From: Roseivirga misakiensis
Lineage (GTDB): Bacteria; Bacteroidota; Bacteroidia; Cytophagales; Cyclobacteriaceae
Direction: 5' to 3'
NCBI RefSeq assembly: GCF_001747105.1
Contig: NZ_MDGQ01000003.1
Span: 558,001 to 622,000, forward strand
DNA length: 64,000 nt
Shown: positions 35,294-43,449 of the stretch, in pieces
Layout of the letters: each line of letters begins with the position of its first letter
Numbering within the stretch: the first letter of the stretch is position 1
Position numbers and translations under genes: made by a program
Notes under the pieces: generated by a model
The model's input: the letters and a program-made list of their open reading frames with translations, nothing else
The model's database searches: none
What the model was told of the DNA's origin: nothing

Positions 35294-35845
35294 ATGTTTG
35301 AGCAAGTCCTTAAATCGATCGAAAAATTTGGCAGTTTCAGTGAACTGGAACAAAAAATGCTCTGCGATGTGATGGCTAAAAGGACAGTCCGCAAAGGCGA
35401 ATTCCTATTGAGGCAAGGTGATATAAGTCGAACTACATACTTTATAAATCAAGGCAGCATAAGACACTTTAGAGACATTGATGGATTCAATGAACTGACA
35501 GTCAATCTCTTTACAGAAGGGGACTGGGTGCTGGATCATAAGAGTTTTACCAGCCAGAAACCTTCTAAAAACCATATTCAGGCGTTTGAAGATTGTGAAT
35601 TGATTGAATTCGGTATGGATGCCATGCATGAACTGATCTCAAAGTCTCCTTCATTTTTCAGACTAGGTAAAATATTAGACTCTCCTCGCAGCCTCGACGA
35701 CCTAAAGCTGCTATCGCCAGAGGAAAAGTATGCGCAACTATTGACTACAGCGCCGCAATTGCTGCAAAAATTCCCACTTAAACATATTGCGTCTTACTTG
35801 CACATGACACCTGAAACATTGAGCCGAGTTAGGGCTAAATACTAG
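35294..35845 (+). CDS. Crp/Fnr-family regulator with FNR-like recognition helix
   Basis: A 183-residue protein. Residues about 10-120 are the cyclic-nucleotide-binding-like beta-roll (RKGEFLLRQGDISRTTYFINQG); residues about 135-183 are a short winged helix with MTPETLSRVRAKY as recognition helix. The E-x-x-S-R spacing equals that of E. coli FNR, which reads TTGAT half-sites. The only cysteines (about 25 and 98) cannot form the N-terminal [4Fe-4S] set of FNR, so oxygen sensing by that route is unlikely. The gene lies 25 bases after comM. A perfect FNR-type box follows 6 bases after its stop. Confidence 0.85.
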   Translation: MFEQVLKSIEKFGSFSELEQKMLCDVMAKRTVRKGEFLLRQGDISRTTYFINQGSIRHFRDIDGFNELTVNLFTEGDWVLDHKSFTSQKPSKNHIQAFEDCELIEFGMDAMHELISKSPSFFRLGKILDSPRSLDDLKLLSPEEKYAQLLTTAPQLLQKFPLKHIASYLHMTPETLSRVRAKY

Positions 35846-35851
35846 CCTTTC

Positions 35852-35865
35852 TTGATTTGAATCAA
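35852..35865. promoter_or_regulatory. FNR-type box
   Basis: TTGAT (35852-35856), four bases, then ATCAA (35861-35865) is an exact match to the FNR consensus; the dyad extends one further base on each side. It lies between the Crp/Fnr gene and the membrane-protein gene at 35917 and is the likely binding site of the regulator encoded just upstream. Confidence 0.65.
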
Positions 35866-35896
35866 GCAATAGTAGGTGCTTACTCAATCACTTTTG

Positions 35897-35917
35897 TGAG
35901 ATACAAAATCTATCTCA
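35897..35917 (+). repeat. Dyad abutting the start codon of the membrane-protein gene
   Basis: TGAGATA (35897-35903) and TATCTCA (35911-35917) are inverted around 7 bases; the right arm ends on the A of ATG 35917. It may form a hairpin that limits translation, or be a second protein site. Confidence 0.35.
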
Positions 35918-36549
35918 TGAAAAACTCTATTCACAAACATGCTGGCATCTCCTTGTTAACTGGAGCATTTTTAGCCACTGTTACCATGGCATTGCACCCG
36001 GTCGGGGGTAGTATCGATCACCTTATTAAGGTTTCACCGATAATCCTGACTAGTCATATCATTGCGATATTTTCGGTGCCTTTTATACTATTTGGTTTCT
36101 GGGGACTCTCTCGCCGGATTGGGTTCGATAAATCGCTATCGGTTTTAGCGTTTATTATTAGTGCAGTTGGCCTATTTGCAGTTATGCTTGCTGGGGCTAT
36201 TAATGGCTTGGCACTCCCTTTCTTCGTTGAAGGTTTATCAGATATCAGTCCTGAAAAACAGGATCAAGCGCGGTTTATACTGAGCTATGGCTTCTCTTTA
36301 AACCAAGCATTCGACTACATATTTATCGGTGCATTATGCGAGGCATTCCTCTGCTGGTCTTTCGTGATGCTGAAAGAAAAGGTCTTTCCAAAATGGGTGG
36401 CCATTCTGGGTATAATTTTAGGACTTGGATTCTTAATAGCACTGATCGCTGGCTTAGACTTGGTTCACTTGCATGGTTTCAGCGTGTTTATTTACGGTAT
36501 CGCTAGTTGGGTAGCGGCAGTTGGCCTGCTAATGGTTAAACGTAATTAA
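35917..36549 (+). CDS. Six-helix integral membrane protein of unknown function
   Basis: The start chosen is ATG 35917 (MKNSIHKHAGISLLTG), giving 210 residues. The open frame from 35857 would overlap the FNR-type box and lacks membrane character. About six hydrophobic helices are seen, roughly at residues 8-26, 40-62, 72-98, 125-150, 160-182 and 188-207. I recognise no family with certainty; the overall pattern resembles DUF4386-like or other small membrane proteins of Bacteroidota. Its position behind the Crp/Fnr gene and the FNR-type box suggests control by that regulator. A terminator follows. Confidence 0.65.
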   Translation: MKNSIHKHAGISLLTGAFLATVTMALHPVGGSIDHLIKVSPIILTSHIIAIFSVPFILFGFWGLSRRIGFDKSLSVLAFIISAVGLFAVMLAGAINGLALPFFVEGLSDISPEKQDQARFILSYGFSLNQAFDYIFIGALCEAFLCWSFVMLKEKVFPKWVAILGIILGLGFLIALIAGLDLVHLHGFSVFIYGIASWVAAVGLLMVKRN

Positions 36550-36555
36550 AAACAA

Positions 36556-36584
36556 AAAGCCTCTCCATTGAATGGAGAGGCTTT
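36556..36584. terminator. Bidirectional intrinsic terminator
   Basis: AAAGCCTCTCCATT (36556-36569) pairs with AATGGAGAGGCTTT (36571-36584), with one base between and A/T tails on both sides. It serves the membrane-protein gene and the convergent DUF6249 gene. Confidence 0.8.
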
Positions 36585-36605
36585 ATTACATCCAAATCCG
36601 ATATT

Positions 36606-36980
36606 CTATTCCTTATTAATATACTTACGGTTTACAAAGAATGCCGCCACAAAGCCAACACCAAGCATTAAAAATATACCGAAGAAGTATGGGCCTGGGC
36701 TACTATGGTTTCTCCCTAATACACCACTACTCTGTAGGGCATCCTCGATAAAAAATCCTAGACCTATACCCAGCGCAAGACATATAAATAGTATCCCGAG
36801 AAGCATCACGAAGAAATAAGATTTTTTACGTGGGTCTGATTGAAATAGTGAAGCATCGGCTCCCTTCTCAATTAGTTGAGTTCTTTCTCTATGCCTAGTG
36901 AATAACCAAAAGAATATCACTCCACCTAAAGAGATTATTATGGAGGCCATAAACATAAATGCTGCAAATCCGTCGCTCAT
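36606..36980 (-). CDS. DUF6249-like membrane protein
   Basis: A 124-residue protein with three hydrophobic helices (about residues 8-26, 55-78 and 98-115) and a cytoplasmic loop RHRERTQLIEKGADASLF. That LIEKG block is typical of small DUF6249-type membrane proteins encoded next to ECF sigma factors in Bacteroidota. It is divergent from the sigma gene at 37140 with 159 bases between. Function unknown; a link to the sigma unit by context is an inference. Confidence 0.65.
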   Translation of the reverse strand: MSDGFAAFMFMASIIISLGGVIFFWLFTRHRERTQLIEKGADASLFQSDPRKKSYFFVMLLGILFICLALGIGLGFFIEDALQSSGVLGRNHSSPGPYFFGIFLMLGVGFVAAFFVNRKYINKE

Positions 36981-37139
36981 CGTTTTTTCAAATTAGTTTC
37001 AAAAGCTTTGATGCCCTTTGTGATCATCAAGTTACACCTTCGGCGAAAATTAATTGGGAAATTTGAAATGAAGAACATTTAAAAGATTTCTATATTCTAC
37101 CTGTAACCAATCTGAACATCGCATAGTCAAATCTGAAAA

Positions 37140-37730
37140 ATGAAAGCCAATAATGAGCAATATGCCATGGAGTTGATTATCGCAAAGGTTAAAGAAGGCG
37201 ATATGGCTGCATTCAATGTGCTCATTGATGAACATAAAGCCATGGCGTTTACTTTGGCTTTGAAGTTGATGAAGAACCGAGAAGACGCAGAAGAGGTTGC
37301 TCAAGACGCGTTTCTAAAAGCCTATAAGAACATCAAACAATTCGAAGGTAATTCAAAATTTTCCACATGGCTCTATACAATTGTTTACAACACGGCTTTA
37401 ACAAGATTAAGGAAGAAGAAAATTTCTACAAGTGAGATTTCTGACCATAATGAGGAGAGGCTATCTTCTTATAGTGAATCAGATAAAGAATGGAATAGAC
37501 TACAAAAAGCGGAGCGTTCTGGATATATAAAACAAGCCATGGATTTATTATCCCCAGACGATCAGGTGGCCATTACCTTGTTTTACTTAAACGAGAACTC
37601 TCTTCAAGAAATTTGCGAAATTACAGGCTGGGAATTATCCAACGTAAAAGTTAGATTGCATCGAGCACGAAAAAGATTATTGAAGGTATTAGAGCAACTG
37701 TTAGACACTGAAGTAAGATCATTATTATGA
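37140..37730 (+). CDS. ECF-type RNA polymerase sigma factor
   Basis: A 196-residue sigma-70 family member with only regions 2 and 4. Region 2 is seen at NREDAEEVAQDAFLKAYKNI and FSTWLYTIVYNTALTRLRKK (about 46-95); region 4 at SLQEICEITGWELSNVKVRL (about 155-175), ending in HRARKRLL. It directs RNA polymerase to a small set of promoters. The next gene overlaps by 4 bases (ATGA) and may be its partner or anti-sigma factor. The promoters it recognises are not visible here. Confidence 0.92.
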   Translation: MKANNEQYAMELIIAKVKEGDMAAFNVLIDEHKAMAFTLALKLMKNREDAEEVAQDAFLKAYKNIKQFEGNSKFSTWLYTIVYNTALTRLRKKKISTSEISDHNEERLSSYSESDKEWNRLQKAERSGYIKQAMDLLSPDDQVAITLFYLNENSLQEICEITGWELSNVKVRLHRARKRLLKVLEQLLDTEVRSLL

Positions 37731-38089
37731 ACGAATTCAATCTTTCCGATAAAGAACTGAAAGCACTGCTTCAAAGTGAGGGTTTAGAAGAGCCGTCTCT
37801 CAGTTTTAACAGGGTTGTTCTAGAAAAAGCTAAAGCTGCTGATAAGGCCAAGCATTTAATCATTCCAATCTGGGTTAAGGTGCTATTTGCCGTCATTGTT
37901 CTCACACCAATCGGTTATTTGGCTTTTGCCCAAGGGCTAAATCTAGGTACGGAAGAGCTTGATTTACCTGTTCCCGAACTTTCCTTGAATATAGGTCTCA
38001 ACAGTACCTACAAGTATATTTCTTTATTGAGTGTAGGTGTAATTTGGATGGCCTTCTTCTTTAATAGATACCTGACTCGTCAAAACTGA
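37727..38089 (+). CDS. Two-helix membrane protein coupled to the ECF sigma factor (possible anti-sigma)
   Basis: A 120-residue protein. Residues 1-43 are a charged cytoplasmic segment (SDKELKALLQSEGLEEPS), followed by a membrane helix at about 45-68, a periplasmic acidic stretch (TEELDLPVPELS) and a second helix at about 92-112. There is no ZAS zinc motif (HxxxCxxC). Its 4-base overlap with the sigma gene and the cytoplasmic N-terminus fit a non-canonical anti-sigma factor, but this is by context only. Confidence 0.65.
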   Translation: MNEFNLSDKELKALLQSEGLEEPSLSFNRVVLEKAKAADKAKHLIIPIWVKVLFAVIVLTPIGYLAFAQGLNLGTEELDLPVPELSLNIGLNSTYKYISLLSVGVIWMAFFFNRYLTRQN

Positions 38090-38129
38090 TACGAGGTTAA
38101 AAACGGTTAACCGCTTATTTTCTAAAACT

Positions 38130-38155
38130 TTATTGCTGAAATTCGTTGGCAATAA
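38130..38155 (+). repeat. Dyad just before the 38161 start codon
   Basis: TTATTGC (38130-38136) and GCAATAA (38149-38155) are inverted around 12 bases and end 5 bases before ATG 38161. A 10-base palindrome, CGGTTAACCG, lies at 38104-38113. Either may affect transcription or translation of the next gene. Confidence 0.35.
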
Positions 38156-38160
38156 ATTAG

Positions 38161-38925
38161 ATGAATAAGGGCCTTTACATATTAGTTTTTCTGCTACTCA
38201 CTTGTGCACTAAAGGCTCAATCCAAGGGTGATTTCTTATTTAAAGGGAAGGTTGTAGACAAAGAAGAATCAAAAGGAATTCCCTTTGCCAGTGTATTTGT
38301 GATCACGCAAAATAAAGGTACCGCAACTTCTCCCGATGGGAATTTTAACTTCAGAATATTCGTAGGAGACTCAATTCGTATTTCATCGGTTGGTTATGCC
38401 GACTATACATTCGCCGTGAGTGCAGAAATGGCAAGTCGCAATGAAGTAATCATCATAGAAGTAAGCCCGCAAGCAATCAATTTGGATGATGTAGAGGTTT
38501 TTCAATTATCAGATGACTTCTATTTGAGAAGGAAAATCAGAGACACACTCAAACTGAATCTCCCTGAAAATATTATGGATTTTCCGCTTCTAGGTCTTCC
38601 AGATGATATTGGGCCACCAGTAAATACTCCTTTTACTTTTCCCATCGCCACCATTCCAATTTTTCAAGATTTAAGCCGAAACCCAAAACAAGCTAGAATT
38701 ATTAGGCAAATGGAGGAAGCCAAGAATTTTCTATCCCTGAGAGAGCGAGAAAGACTCAAGTATTTCAATAAAGATATTGTGAAGAAAGTGACGAGGATCG
38801 ACGATCGGGTAATCGATGAATTTATGGAGTTTTGTAAATTCCTAGATGGTGAAATAATCGGGAGAAGCGAGTATGAGATCACTCAAAAAATACTTGAGCG
38901 ATACAAAGCATTTCTCAGGCGCTAA
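38161..38925 (+). CDS. Secreted protein with a carboxypeptidase-regulatory-like (CarboxypepD_reg) domain
   Basis: A 254-residue protein with a signal peptide (LYILVFLLLTCALKAQ). Residues about 25-110 form the beta-sandwich domain that heads many Bacteroidota receptors (FKGKVVDKEESKGIPFASVFV, then SSVGYADYTF). The remaining 140 residues are charged and helical, with a Pro-rich part (PDDIGPPVNTPFTFPI) in the middle; no TonB-dependent barrel follows. It lies 71 bases behind the ECF pair and may be its target or envelope partner. Its stop interlocks with that of tesA (CTAA). Confidence 0.75.
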   Translation: MNKGLYILVFLLLTCALKAQSKGDFLFKGKVVDKEESKGIPFASVFVITQNKGTATSPDGNFNFRIFVGDSIRISSVGYADYTFAVSAEMASRNEVIIIEVSPQAINLDDVEVFQLSDDFYLRRKIRDTLKLNLPENIMDFPLLGLPDDIGPPVNTPFTFPIATIPIFQDLSRNPKQARIIRQMEEAKNFLSLRERERLKYFNKDIVKKVTRIDDRVIDEFMEFCKFLDGEIIGRSEYEITQKILERYKAFLRR

Positions 38926-39569
38926 TTCAAATATTTTTTAATGTCATTCCAGACCGTTTCTGCAACAATTTGATGCCCTCGAACATTTGGGTGAATACCA
39001 TCTGGCAAGTTCAACTCTGGGTAGCCGCCAACCTTATCCAACAAAAATGGGATTAGTTCGGAATCCGTTTCTTTCGCAACTTTCGCAAATAGATTTTTAA
39101 AGCGATTTGTATAATCTTGACCCAAGTTTGGCGGAATTTGCATACCCGCTAAAATTACAACCGCGTCGGGATTTTTGGCTCTTACTTTACCTACCATTGC
39201 CTTTAGGTTCTTTTCTGTTTCGTCCAAACTCAACCCTCTTAGTCCATCGTTGCCACCTAATTCAAGGATAAATACATCTGGTTTAGTTTTAAGAATCCAG
39301 TCAATTCTGCCTAAACCACCTGCTGATGTCTCTCCGCTCAATCCGGCATTGATCACTTCATATGCCATTTGGTTAGAATCTAATTTTTGCTGAATTAATG
39401 CTGGAAAGGCCTGCTCCGACGACAGCCCATACCCTGCTGTAATACTATCGCCAAAGAAGATGATTTTCTTTTTATCATCTTGATTGACAGAGCTGCCTAC
39501 TCCTGACAAGACGGTTATAGAAAGTATCAGTGAACTCGTGAATTTCAAGAATTGTATATTGAGTCTCAT
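38922..39569 (-). CDS. tesA: Periplasmic SGNH-hydrolase, arylesterase/thioesterase I (TesA)
   Basis: A 215-residue GDSL esterase with a signal peptide (about residues 1-28). The four SGNH blocks are GDSITAGYG (S42), NAGLSGETSAGG, ELGGNDGLRG and DGIHPNVRGH (D190, H193). TesA hydrolyses acyl thioesters, lysophospholipids and aryl esters in the periplasm. It is divergent from the ABC pair at 39640-42905, the same gene order as tesA-ybbA-ybbP of E. coli. Confidence 0.92.
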   Translation of the reverse strand: MRLNIQFLKFTSSLILSITVLSGVGSSVNQDDKKKIIFFGDSITAGYGLSSEQAFPALIQQKLDSNQMAYEVINAGLSGETSAGGLGRIDWILKTKPDVFILELGGNDGLRGLSLDETEKNLKAMVGKVRAKNPDAVVILAGMQIPPNLGQDYTNRFKNLFAKVAKETDSELIPFLLDKVGGYPELNLPDGIHPNVRGHQIVAETVWNDIKKYLN

Positions 39570-39639
39570 ATATTAGCAAACTGACGAACCAAATCGACTT
39601 ACATTCGTCTTCATTATATCAAACATTTGAATCTCGAAT

Positions 39640-40335
39640 ATGTCAAATATTCTTGAGGTTTCTAACCTCACTAAAACATACTCTAGCGGATCAAAATCTT
39701 TAACGGTACTCTCCGACATAAGTTTTTCTATCCAAACAGGCGATAAAATCAGTATTGTGGGATCATCTGGTAGTGGTAAAACCACACTACTTGGCTTATG
39801 TGCGGGCTTAGATAGAGCAACATCTGGCAAGGTTACCTTAAATGGTATTTCCCTGGATAATCTTGGAGAAGACGAGAGAGCTTTTGTGAGAAGCCAACAT
39901 GTTGGGTTTATTTTCCAAAACTTTCAATTACTACCCACATTGACAGCACTAGAAAATATAATGGTGCCAATGGAGCTAAGAAGAGAAAAAGGAATCAAAA
40001 AAAGAGCCTTAGACCTTCTAGACCGTGTAGGACTTGCCGAAAGACACGATCACTACCCGACTCAGCTCTCGGGCGGAGAGCAACAAAGAATTTCTATCGC
40101 TAGAGCTTTTTCAAATGATCCTAAAATCCTCTTCGCCGATGAACCTACGGGTAACCTGGATGAAGAAACCTCTGTAAAAATCGAATCTCTCCTTTTCGAT
40201 CTAAATAAAGAGTCCGGAACTACGCTGGTATTGGTGACTCATGACTTGGAACTTGCGCAAAAGACAGATCGAATTATTCGATTGAAAGGGGGAATTTTAC
40301 AAAGTACTGTTTCGGAAACTTCGGTGGCAGAATAA
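39640..40335 (+). CDS. ybbA: ABC transporter ATP-binding protein, YbbA/LolD group
   Basis: A 231-residue ATPase with Walker A GSSGSGKTT (41-49), Q-loop GFIFQNFQLLPTLTALEN, signature LSGGEQQRISIARA, Walker B ILFADEPTGNLD and H-loop LVTHDLELA. The MacB/LolD/YbbA group energises FtsX-type permeases that act on lipoproteins, peptides or lipids. It overlaps the permease gene by one base (TAATG). The divergent tesA points to YbbA. Confidence 0.9.
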   Translation: MSNILEVSNLTKTYSSGSKSLTVLSDISFSIQTGDKISIVGSSGSGKTTLLGLCAGLDRATSGKVTLNGISLDNLGEDERAFVRSQHVGFIFQNFQLLPTLTALENIMVPMELRREKGIKKRALDLLDRVGLAERHDHYPTQLSGGEQQRISIARAFSNDPKILFADEPTGNLDEETSVKIESLLFDLNKESGTTLVLVTHDLELAQKTDRIIRLKGGILQSTVSETSVAE

Positions 40336-42905
40336 TGGACAAACAAGTAGGTGTTACTCCTGAAAAAGTATCTAAGCGATGGATTCTCCTGATGGCTTGG
40401 CGCGATGCTAGAAAAAGTAAATCGCGGCTATTGCTATTTATTTCCTCCATTGTTATTGGTATAGCAGCCCTTGTCGCTATCAATTCATTCAGCGATAATC
40501 TCCAAAGCGATATCAATAATCAGGCAAAAGAACTGCTGGGTGCTGATTTAGAATTGGCAAGCAACGACCCGAACTTCAGTTACGCCATTATAGATTCCAT
40601 GCAGACGGAAGTTTCCTATGAAAACAGCTTTGCTTCCATGATCTTTTTCCCTAAAAATCAGGAAAGCAGGCTGGTTGACGTCCGTTCTTTAGAGGGAGGT
40701 TTTCCGTACTATGGGAAACTAGAAACAGAACCAGCGACGGCAGAAGCTACATTTAGAGATGGTCTCCCAAAAGCCCTAGTTGATAAAAGCGTACTTGTGC
40801 AATACAATGTGGGCATTGGTGATTCCATAAAAATCGGGCAAGTAACTTTCAAAATTGAGGGGGCGCTAATCAGCTCTCCGTCCCAATCGATGGGCGCCAC
40901 ACTAGTAGCACCTGCAGTTTATATCCCAATGTCCTTTCTAAACCAAACAGGACTGATTACAAGGGGAAGTAGGGTTTACTATAGACGTTTTTACAAATTT
41001 ATTGATCCGCCAAGTGACTTTGATATAGATGAGCAAATACGAGCAGATAGCGATTCATTAAGGCTATGGAAAATCAGTAGTGAAACTATACGTGAGCGAA
41101 AAGAAGATACCGGCAGGACGTTCGAAGATCTAGCGGATTTCTTGAATTTAGTCGCTTTTGTCGCCTTACTTTTAGGGTGCGTGGGCGTGGCCAGTGCAGT
41201 TCATATTTATATTAAGGAGAAGATCAGACTGGTGGCTATTTTGAGGTGTCTTGGTGCCAGTGGCAAGGACGCATTCTATATCTACCTGACCCAGATAGGG
41301 ATTTTCGGTCTTTTGGGCTCTGTTTTAGGAGCACTAGCGGGTACTTTCATTCAGACGATTCTCCCACGTATATTCGCTGAATTTTTACCAGTGGATGTAA
41401 CGATCGCCTTGTCTTGGACATCGATCATTGGCGGAGTGGTCACAGGGCTTTTCATGTCCATCTTATTCGCGCTTTCTCCTTTGGTTTCTATCCGTAAAGC
41501 GTCGCCACTAATCACACTGAGGGGTGTAGACGAGAAAAATACGAGGAAATTAGACAAAGCGCAGGCATTGATTTACACTACCATTTTTGTTTTCGTTATT
41601 TCATTCGCTTTCATTCAGATTGGCTCATTAATCGACAGTCTTTGGTTCACTCTTTTTATAGCTTTAGCCTTTGGGTTTCTAGCCCTAATCGCAAAAGCCT
41701 TCATGTGGCTGGTAAAGAAATTCTTCCCTAGCAGCTGGAGTTATGTTTGGCGACAAAGTCTCGCAAACCTTTACCGGCCCAACAACCAGACCCTGATTCT
41801 GATTTCTTCCATTGGATTAGGAACAGCGCTAATTACCACGCTATACTTTATTCAAAGCCTTTTGATCAGTCAGGTGGAAATTACGACTAACGAGGATCGT
41901 CCTAACCTGATGGTTTTCGATATTCAAAGCCATCAGGTAGAAGCACTGACTCAATTGGCAAAGGAGTCGAATCTACCGATCATGCAAAGCGTGCCAGTAG
42001 TCACGATGCGATTAAAATCTATTAATGGACTTTCCTATCAAAAGGCCATGGAAGATACGATTCGAAACTTTCGAGGCGGCATGTTCCGTAGAGAGTGGCG
42101 AGTCACATATCGCGACAGTCTCATTGCTTCGGAAGAAATTGTTCAGGGAAGCCTTCAGCGATATAACCCTGCATCGGACAGTTTACCGGCGGTCAGCTTG
42201 GAGGACGATTATGTTACGCGAAACCGATTAGAGTTAGGCGATACCTTGGTGTGGAACGTTCAGGGCGTACCGATCGCTACGATACTAAGCAGTACTCGAG
42301 AAATTGACTGGAATAGAGTTCAAACAAATTTCTTGGGTTTGTTTCCCAATAATGTCCTAGAGTCTGCTCCCCAATTCCATGTATTAATCACCAGGGTGCA
42401 GAGTGTTGAAGAAGGCGCACTTTTTCAAAGAGAGGTTGTCAAAAATTATCCAAATGTATCGGTGATAGATGTAGGCTTAATTTTAAATACTTTGGATGAT
42501 ATACTGGATAAAATTGCATTCGTGATTCGATTTATGGCGCTTTTCAGCATTCTAACCGGGCTTTTGGTACTGATCAGTTCAGTAATTCTATCAAAGTTCC
42601 AGCGAATTAAGGAGAGTGTGTTACTTAGAACAATGGGCGCCACCCGAAATCAAATCCTCAGTATTAATAGCTTAGAATACTTCTTTTTGGGCAGCCTTGC
42701 ATCATTATCGGGTATACTTTTGGCCATGCTAGGCAGCTGGGGGCTCGCCTATTATTCCTTTGATTCGACCTTTGTACCCAACTTACTCCCGATCGCTCTT
42801 GTGTACATTATAATTACTGGATTAACGATTATCATCGGGTTAATTAACAGTAGAGGTATTATTAGTAAACCGCCTTTGGAAGTTTTAAGAAATGAAATTC
42901 AATAG
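40335..42905 (+). CDS. ybbP: ABC transporter permease, YbbP type (duplicated FtsX domains)
   Basis: An 856-residue permease. An N-terminal helix follows MAWRDARKSKSR. A long periplasmic domain is at about 50-255, the first three-helix FtsX unit at about 260-390 (VAFVALLLGCVGVASAVHIYI), central helices at about 415-460 and 490-515, a second periplasmic domain to about 710, and the last FtsX unit at about 725-845 (RFMALFSILTGLLVLISSVIL). The ten-helix layout is that of YbbP, which works with YbbA and TesA in E. coli. The substrate is unproven; an envelope hydrophobic compound is likely. Confidence 0.88.
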   Translation: MDKQVGVTPEKVSKRWILLMAWRDARKSKSRLLLFISSIVIGIAALVAINSFSDNLQSDINNQAKELLGADLELASNDPNFSYAIIDSMQTEVSYENSFASMIFFPKNQESRLVDVRSLEGGFPYYGKLETEPATAEATFRDGLPKALVDKSVLVQYNVGIGDSIKIGQVTFKIEGALISSPSQSMGATLVAPAVYIPMSFLNQTGLITRGSRVYYRRFYKFIDPPSDFDIDEQIRADSDSLRLWKISSETIRERKEDTGRTFEDLADFLNLVAFVALLLGCVGVASAVHIYIKEKIRLVAILRCLGASGKDAFYIYLTQIGIFGLLGSVLGALAGTFIQTILPRIFAEFLPVDVTIALSWTSIIGGVVTGLFMSILFALSPLVSIRKASPLITLRGVDEKNTRKLDKAQALIYTTIFVFVISFAFIQIGSLIDSLWFTLFIALAFGFLALIAKAFMWLVKKFFPSSWSYVWRQSLANLYRPNNQTLILISSIGLGTALITTLYFIQSLLISQVEITTNEDRPNLMVFDIQSHQVEALTQLAKESNLPIMQSVPVVTMRLKSINGLSYQKAMEDTIRNFRGGMFRREWRVTYRDSLIASEEIVQGSLQRYNPASDSLPAVSLEDDYVTRNRLELGDTLVWNVQGVPIATILSSTREIDWNRVQTNFLGLFPNNVLESAPQFHVLITRVQSVEEGALFQREVVKNYPNVSVIDVGLILNTLDDILDKIAFVIRFMALFSILTGLLVLISSVILSKFQRIKESVLLRTMGATRNQILSINSLEYFFLGSLASLSGILLAMLGSWGLAYYSFDSTFVPNLLPIALVYIIITGLTIIIGLINSRGIISKPPLEVLRNEIQ

Positions 42906-43007
42906 TCAAATGTGAGCGATTAACGCTGAGATTCCCCATTCAGCATGGACATACACCTGACTGAAAAAAGTTTTTACTAACATTGACACCTAATTAATAC
43001 AAAATCT

Positions 43008-43373
43008 ATGAAAGCAATAATGACATTAATCCTCGGGGCCTTTTTGATGACACAATCAAGCGACCCTGCAAAAGTAGTTGGCGATTGGGAAGGTACAATT
43101 GAAGCTCCAGGACAAAGTATTAAGATAATTTTCCACGTGACGAATACTGATGGCAAATTGTCCTCTACACTAGATGTTCCTCAGCAAGGAGCCATGGGAC
43201 TAAAGGTTGATTCCACCTCATTTAAGGATGACAAAATCAAAATGGTTTTAAACCTACTTCCAGCAAGCTTTGAAGGCACACTAAAAGATGGAAAAATCAC
43301 AGGCAAATGGAGCCAAGGTGGTGGTTCGGCTGATGCTGTTTTGACTAAAGCAAAGAAAACAGGTAAGAGCTAA
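43008..43373 (+). CDS. Small secreted beta-rich protein of unknown function
   Basis: A 121-residue protein with a short signal peptide (IMTLILGAFLMTQS). The rest is one beta-rich domain (VVGDWEGTIEAPGQSIKIIF, then GKITGKWSQGGG) of the kind found in front of serine hydrolases and peptidases in Bacteroidota, here stand-alone. No catalytic residues are apparent. It lies 102 bases behind ybbP and before the hairpin at 43397. Function unknown; binding of a small hydrophobic ligand is possible. Confidence 0.6.
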   Translation: MKAIMTLILGAFLMTQSSDPAKVVGDWEGTIEAPGQSIKIIFHVTNTDGKLSSTLDVPQQGAMGLKVDSTSFKDDKIKMVLNLLPASFEGTLKDGKITGKWSQGGGSADAVLTKAKKTGKS

Positions 43374-43396
43374 AGGCTTAGTTGGCATTAAAGTAG

Positions 43397-43449
43397 GTTG
43401 TTAAAGGTTGTCATATTCTCTATCTTTTGAGAAGTCAACCTTTAACAAC
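43397..43449 (+). promoter_or_regulatory. Long inverted repeat directly at the amidohydrolase start codon
   Basis: Perfect 14-bp arms (43397-43410 and 43436-43449) enclose 25 bases that contain a second 5-bp pair (TTCTC 43416-43420, GAGAA 43429-43433). The right arm ends immediately before ATG 43450. An RNA hairpin here would cover the ribosome site; as DNA it could be an operator. It is not followed by a T run, so it is not a standard terminator. Confidence 0.65.
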
